NCBI GenBank assembly: GCA_002432865.1 | Contig: DJGX01000049.1 | Location: 1 to 64,000, forward strand | From: Cloacimonetes bacterium UBA5835 | Lineage (GTDB): Bacteria > Cloacimonadota > Cloacimonadia > Cloacimonadales > Cloacimonadaceae | Length of the DNA: 64,000 nt | Direction of reading: 5' to 3' | Shown here: positions 61,635 to 64,000 of the stretch, one piece after another | Position numbering within the stretch: the first letter of the stretch is position 1 | Layout: the number at the start of each line of letters is the position of its first letter | The notes under the pieces: model-generated | What the model saw: only the letters and a program-made list of their open reading frames with translations | Databases searched by the model: none | Told to the model about the DNA's origin: nothing | Translations under genes and position numbers: made by a program

Positions 61635-62552
61635 TTAGATGGGGCAGACATACCATTTTGGCATTGTCAACATTCCGTGCCTAAGTCCTCTAGTGGAAAC
61701 GCGAAATCTATCTTTTCCGCTTTTTTTTAATAGAGCGGAAAAAAGCAAGACAGCGGCTAACATTATATCCGCTCTTTCTTTTCCCATTCCGGCAATATTT
61801 TCGCGTTGCTTTAGGTCTGTCTGTTTGTATAATTCAATTTGGCGTTGAAGTTCCGCTAAGGTAATTTCATAGCCCTCAGCTTGTTGAGGGGTTTTAATTT
61901 TGCCTTTTGAGGCAACGCAGGCACAAACTAAAGCCCCTCCTCCGGTTCCGATTAAAGTATCTTTTGTAACTATGGAAACAGGTAGAACACCATTAATATA
62001 GAATAATAAATTATTATAGTCCTTGGTGGAAATCGGATCGCTTTTCACAAACTGTTTGGTCAGCTGAAGTGCGCCTAAAGGAAAACTTTGGCTGCTTTGA
62101 ATATGTCCCCCACGGCCAGAAATGATTTCCGTGCTAAAACCCCCGCTGTCAAAAACGGTTATTGGTTGCAAAGGATTGGGCAAACCGCTCAGCACGCCTT
62201 TCCATTCTAATTTTGCCTCTTGCTTAGGAGTAAGGATTTTCACTTCCAGGCAGTCCTGTATATATATTCTTCTTACAAACTCTTTCCTATTGGATGCTCG
62301 ACGAAAGGTTTCGGTGCCTGCGGCAATTATTTCTTCCACATTGTAAGCTCTTTCTATGTCTAATTGCAAACAATTTAGAACATAAATTGCCTTATTTTGT
62401 CCCAATTCAGATATATATCCCTTTTTGGTAAGATAGGAACCCAGACGAAAAGGAATTCTAATATCCGTTAAACAATTAAAACTCTTCTCCCTTTTGTCTG
62501 CAATGAGACATTTTATGGAATTGGAACCAATATCCAATGCTTCTACAATCAT
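61635..62552 (-). CDS. Ppx/GppA family phosphatase
   Basis: A 305-residue actin-fold phosphatase of the exopolyphosphatase/pppGpp phosphatase family. Motifs: ALDIGSNSIKCLIAD (phosphate 1), GTETFRRASNR, LTPKQEAKLEWKGV, VFDSGGFSTEII (phosphate 2) and GGGALVCACV. It is the short form of about 300 residues lacking the C-terminal HD-like domain, as in many bacteria. It is 71 bases after glyA. Confidence 0.88.
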   Translation of the reverse strand: MIVEALDIGSNSIKCLIADKREKSFNCLTDIRIPFRLGSYLTKKGYISELGQNKAIYVLNCLQLDIERAYNVEEIIAAGTETFRRASNRKEFVRRIYIQDCLEVKILTPKQEAKLEWKGVLSGLPNPLQPITVFDSGGFSTEIISGRGGHIQSSQSFPLGALQLTKQFVKSDPISTKDYNNLLFYINGVLPVSIVTKDTLIGTGGGALVCACVASKGKIKTPQQAEGYEITLAELQRQIELYKQTDLKQRENIAGMGKERADIMLAAVLLFSALLKKSGKDRFRVSTRGLRHGMLTMPKWYVCPI

Positions 62553-62623
62553 TGTAGTTATTGGCTCTGATTTTAATTTATGCTGAAGACTGGCATCCTT
62601 GGGCTACTTTATTTATCCAACCG

Positions 62624-63916
62624 CTATAATTCTGGATACAGTGGAAACCGATCAGTTAAAGAATGCACTTCTTTTTTCAGTGCTTGCAGGTATTCTTCAT
62701 TTTCAAAGTTATCACGCACTTTTTTAATAAGCTCAGCTATCAGCTCCATTTCTACTTTTCCCATTCCGCGAGTTGTAACAGCTGGTGTTCCTAAACGAAT
62801 TCCGGAAGCTACAAATGGACTTCTGGTATCAAAAGGAACCGTATTTTTATTTGCTGTAATTCCTGCCAAGTCAAGAGCTTCTTCCATTTTTTTGCCGCTG
62901 GGGCTTCCCTCAATTTCGGGTCCTAAATCAATCAGCATAAGATGTGTATCTGTTCCTCCTGAAACCAGTTTGAAACCTTGATCAATTAATGCCTTAGCTA
63001 AAGCATTAGCATTTTCCACTACTTTTTGCTGATAGAGTTTAAATTCTGGCTGAAGTGCTTCAAGAAAAGCAACTGCTTTTGCGGCAATAATATGCATTAA
63101 GGGTCCACCTTGCACACCTGGAAAGACCTTGCTATCAATTTCTTTGGCAAATTCTTCTTTACATAAAATAAGTCCAGCACGAGGTCCGCGCAATGTTTTA
63201 TGTGTTGTGGTAGTAACTACATCTGCATAGGGGACAGGACTTTGATGTAAACCGGCAGCTACAAGTCCTGCAATATGAGCCATATCAACCATTAATTTGG
63301 CTCCTACTTTATCGGCAATTTTACGAAATCTGGCAAAATCCAGTTTACGCGGATAAGCAGAAGCACCAGCTAAAATCATTTGTGGCTTATGTTCAATTGC
63401 CAAAGCTTCCAATTCATCATAATTTAGCTGTTCAGTTTCTTTATTTACAGTGTAGGGGACAATATTGTAAAGCTGTCCACTAAAAGAAAGAGGATGGCCA
63501 TGGGTTAAATGTCCTCCATGGGCAAGTTCCAAAGCCATAACAGTGTCCCCTGGTTTAACAAGAGTAAAATAGGCGGCCATATTTGCCTGAGAACCGCTAT
63601 GAGGTTGAACATTAGCATGCTCAGCTCCAAAGATTTGTTTGGCGCGTTCAATAGCTAAACGTTCAGCATCGTTAATAAATTCGCAACCACCGTAATAACG
63701 ACCGTAGAGTTTATAATTTATTGCACCAGTTTTTTTACTCCAGCGGTAGGGATAACCCTCGGCATACTTATTGGTCATAATACAACCTTGAGCTTCTAAA
63801 ACAGCCAGGGAAGTGAAATTCTCACTGGCGATCAGTTCCAAATTTTCACGTTCTCTATTAAGTTCATTCATAATAGCAGCGTAAATTTCGGGATCGGTTT
63901 TTTGAATGTGAATCAT
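62624..63916 (-). CDS. glyA: Serine hydroxymethyltransferase
   Basis: A 430-residue PLP enzyme making glycine and methylene-tetrahydrofolate from serine. The PLP lysine is in VVTTTTHKTLRGPRAG, and ENLELIASENFTSLAVLEAQG (in part), GGCEFINDAERLAI and QPHSGSQANMAA are family marks. Length is normal. AAGGAG and the start lie inside the end of rpiB, and its ATG overlaps the rpiB stop by one base. Confidence 0.96.
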   Translation of the reverse strand: MIHIQKTDPEIYAAIMNELNRERENLELIASENFTSLAVLEAQGCIMTNKYAEGYPYRWSKKTGAINYKLYGRYYGGCEFINDAERLAIERAKQIFGAEHANVQPHSGSQANMAAYFTLVKPGDTVMALELAHGGHLTHGHPLSFSGQLYNIVPYTVNKETEQLNYDELEALAIEHKPQMILAGASAYPRKLDFARFRKIADKVGAKLMVDMAHIAGLVAAGLHQSPVPYADVVTTTTHKTLRGPRAGLILCKEEFAKEIDSKVFPGVQGGPLMHIIAAKAVAFLEALQPEFKLYQQKVVENANALAKALIDQGFKLVSGGTDTHLMLIDLGPEIEGSPSGKKMEEALDLAGITANKNTVPFDTRSPFVASGIRLGTPAVTTRGMGKVEMELIAELIKKVRDNFENEEYLQALKKEVHSLTDRFPLYPEL

Positions 63917-64000
63917 TACTTTTCTCCTTGATGTATTTTATTAATTCTCTTTAAGTGTCTTCCACCTTCGAAAGATGTGTTCAACCAAACCTTGGTAATT
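63916..64000 (-). CDS. rpiB: Ribose-5-phosphate isomerase B, C-terminal fragment at window edge
   Basis: The last 27 codons, reading ITKVWLNTSFEGGRHLKRIN and then a short tail before TAA, match the conserved RpiB end (W/FL-x-T-x-FEGGRH-x-x-R-I). The gene runs off the right edge. The stop overlaps the ATG of glyA by one base (TAATG), a translationally coupled rpiB-glyA pair that is common in bacteria. Confidence 0.8.
   Translation of the reverse strand, partial: ITKVWLNTSFEGGRHLKRINKIHQGEK

Overview
The window is an AT-rich, gene-dense bacterial chromosome segment that looks like the FCB side of the tree and most like a Cloacimonadota (Candidatus Cloacimonas-type) genome. The reasons are three large exported proteins ending in a YPNP-type C-terminal sorting (T9SS-like) domain, LPS heptose genes (a Gram-negative envelope), a diaminopimelate pathway, an orphan sodium-pump decarboxylase beta subunit and short mRNA leaders. 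The taxon is an inference; no rRNA, tRNA, IS element, prophage or CRISPR array was seen. || Layout: 414-2204 (+) ferritin-like protein and rarA. 2205-3019 is noncoding but rich in hairpins, including a candidate minus-strand small RNA. 3020-17452 (-) is one compact 17-gene run reading der-plsY-purF-hldE1-hldE2-rseC-folB-folK-glmU(short)-HIT-lytR_C-rsfS-argS-rimI-nadB-tmk-ctp, mostly with overlapping stop/start codons, mixing GTPase/ribosome assembly, cofactor, heptose and envelope functions; a four-helix-bundle gene sits just upstream. 18196-21210 (+) NUDIX hydrolase and priA. 21404-28013 (-) nrnA-truB-ribF, a sorting-domain protein, yhaM-like and walJ-like genes. 28095-33418 (-) is the classic rimP-nusA-ylxR-ylxQ-infB-rbfA translation/transcription operon. 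34275-40885 (-) oadB, cdd, radical SAM, amidase, DUF512 radical SAM, phnD and phnC without a permease. 41339-46801 (-) a secreted subtilase and recG. 47275-57214 (+) a novel-looking GND-repeat protein leading into rsmG-parA-parB-rfbB, then an M20 peptidase, dapB, dapF, a RodZ-like protein and Hsp20. 57998-64000 (-) a second subtilase, HIT, Ppx/GppA, glyA and the 3' end of rpiB. || How the genes work together: the window is mostly core housekeeping in tightly coupled operons. Secreted sorting-domain proteins are inserted between them: one is translationally coupled between ribF and a yhaM-like gene. The least explained items are (1) the exported 849-aa protein at 47275 with about twelve D-x-x-G-N/D-D-x-Y repeats plus a HEAT-like tail; (2) a CIRCE-like inverted repeat just before the Hsp20 promoter; (3) the C-rich-loop small-RNA candidate at 2352-2470; (4) two genes (NUDIX and recG) whose promoters place the transcription start at or within a few bases of the ATG; (5) dispersed palindromic and tandem repeats in intergenic DNA. 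Promoter, terminator and RNA calls rest on visual matching only.
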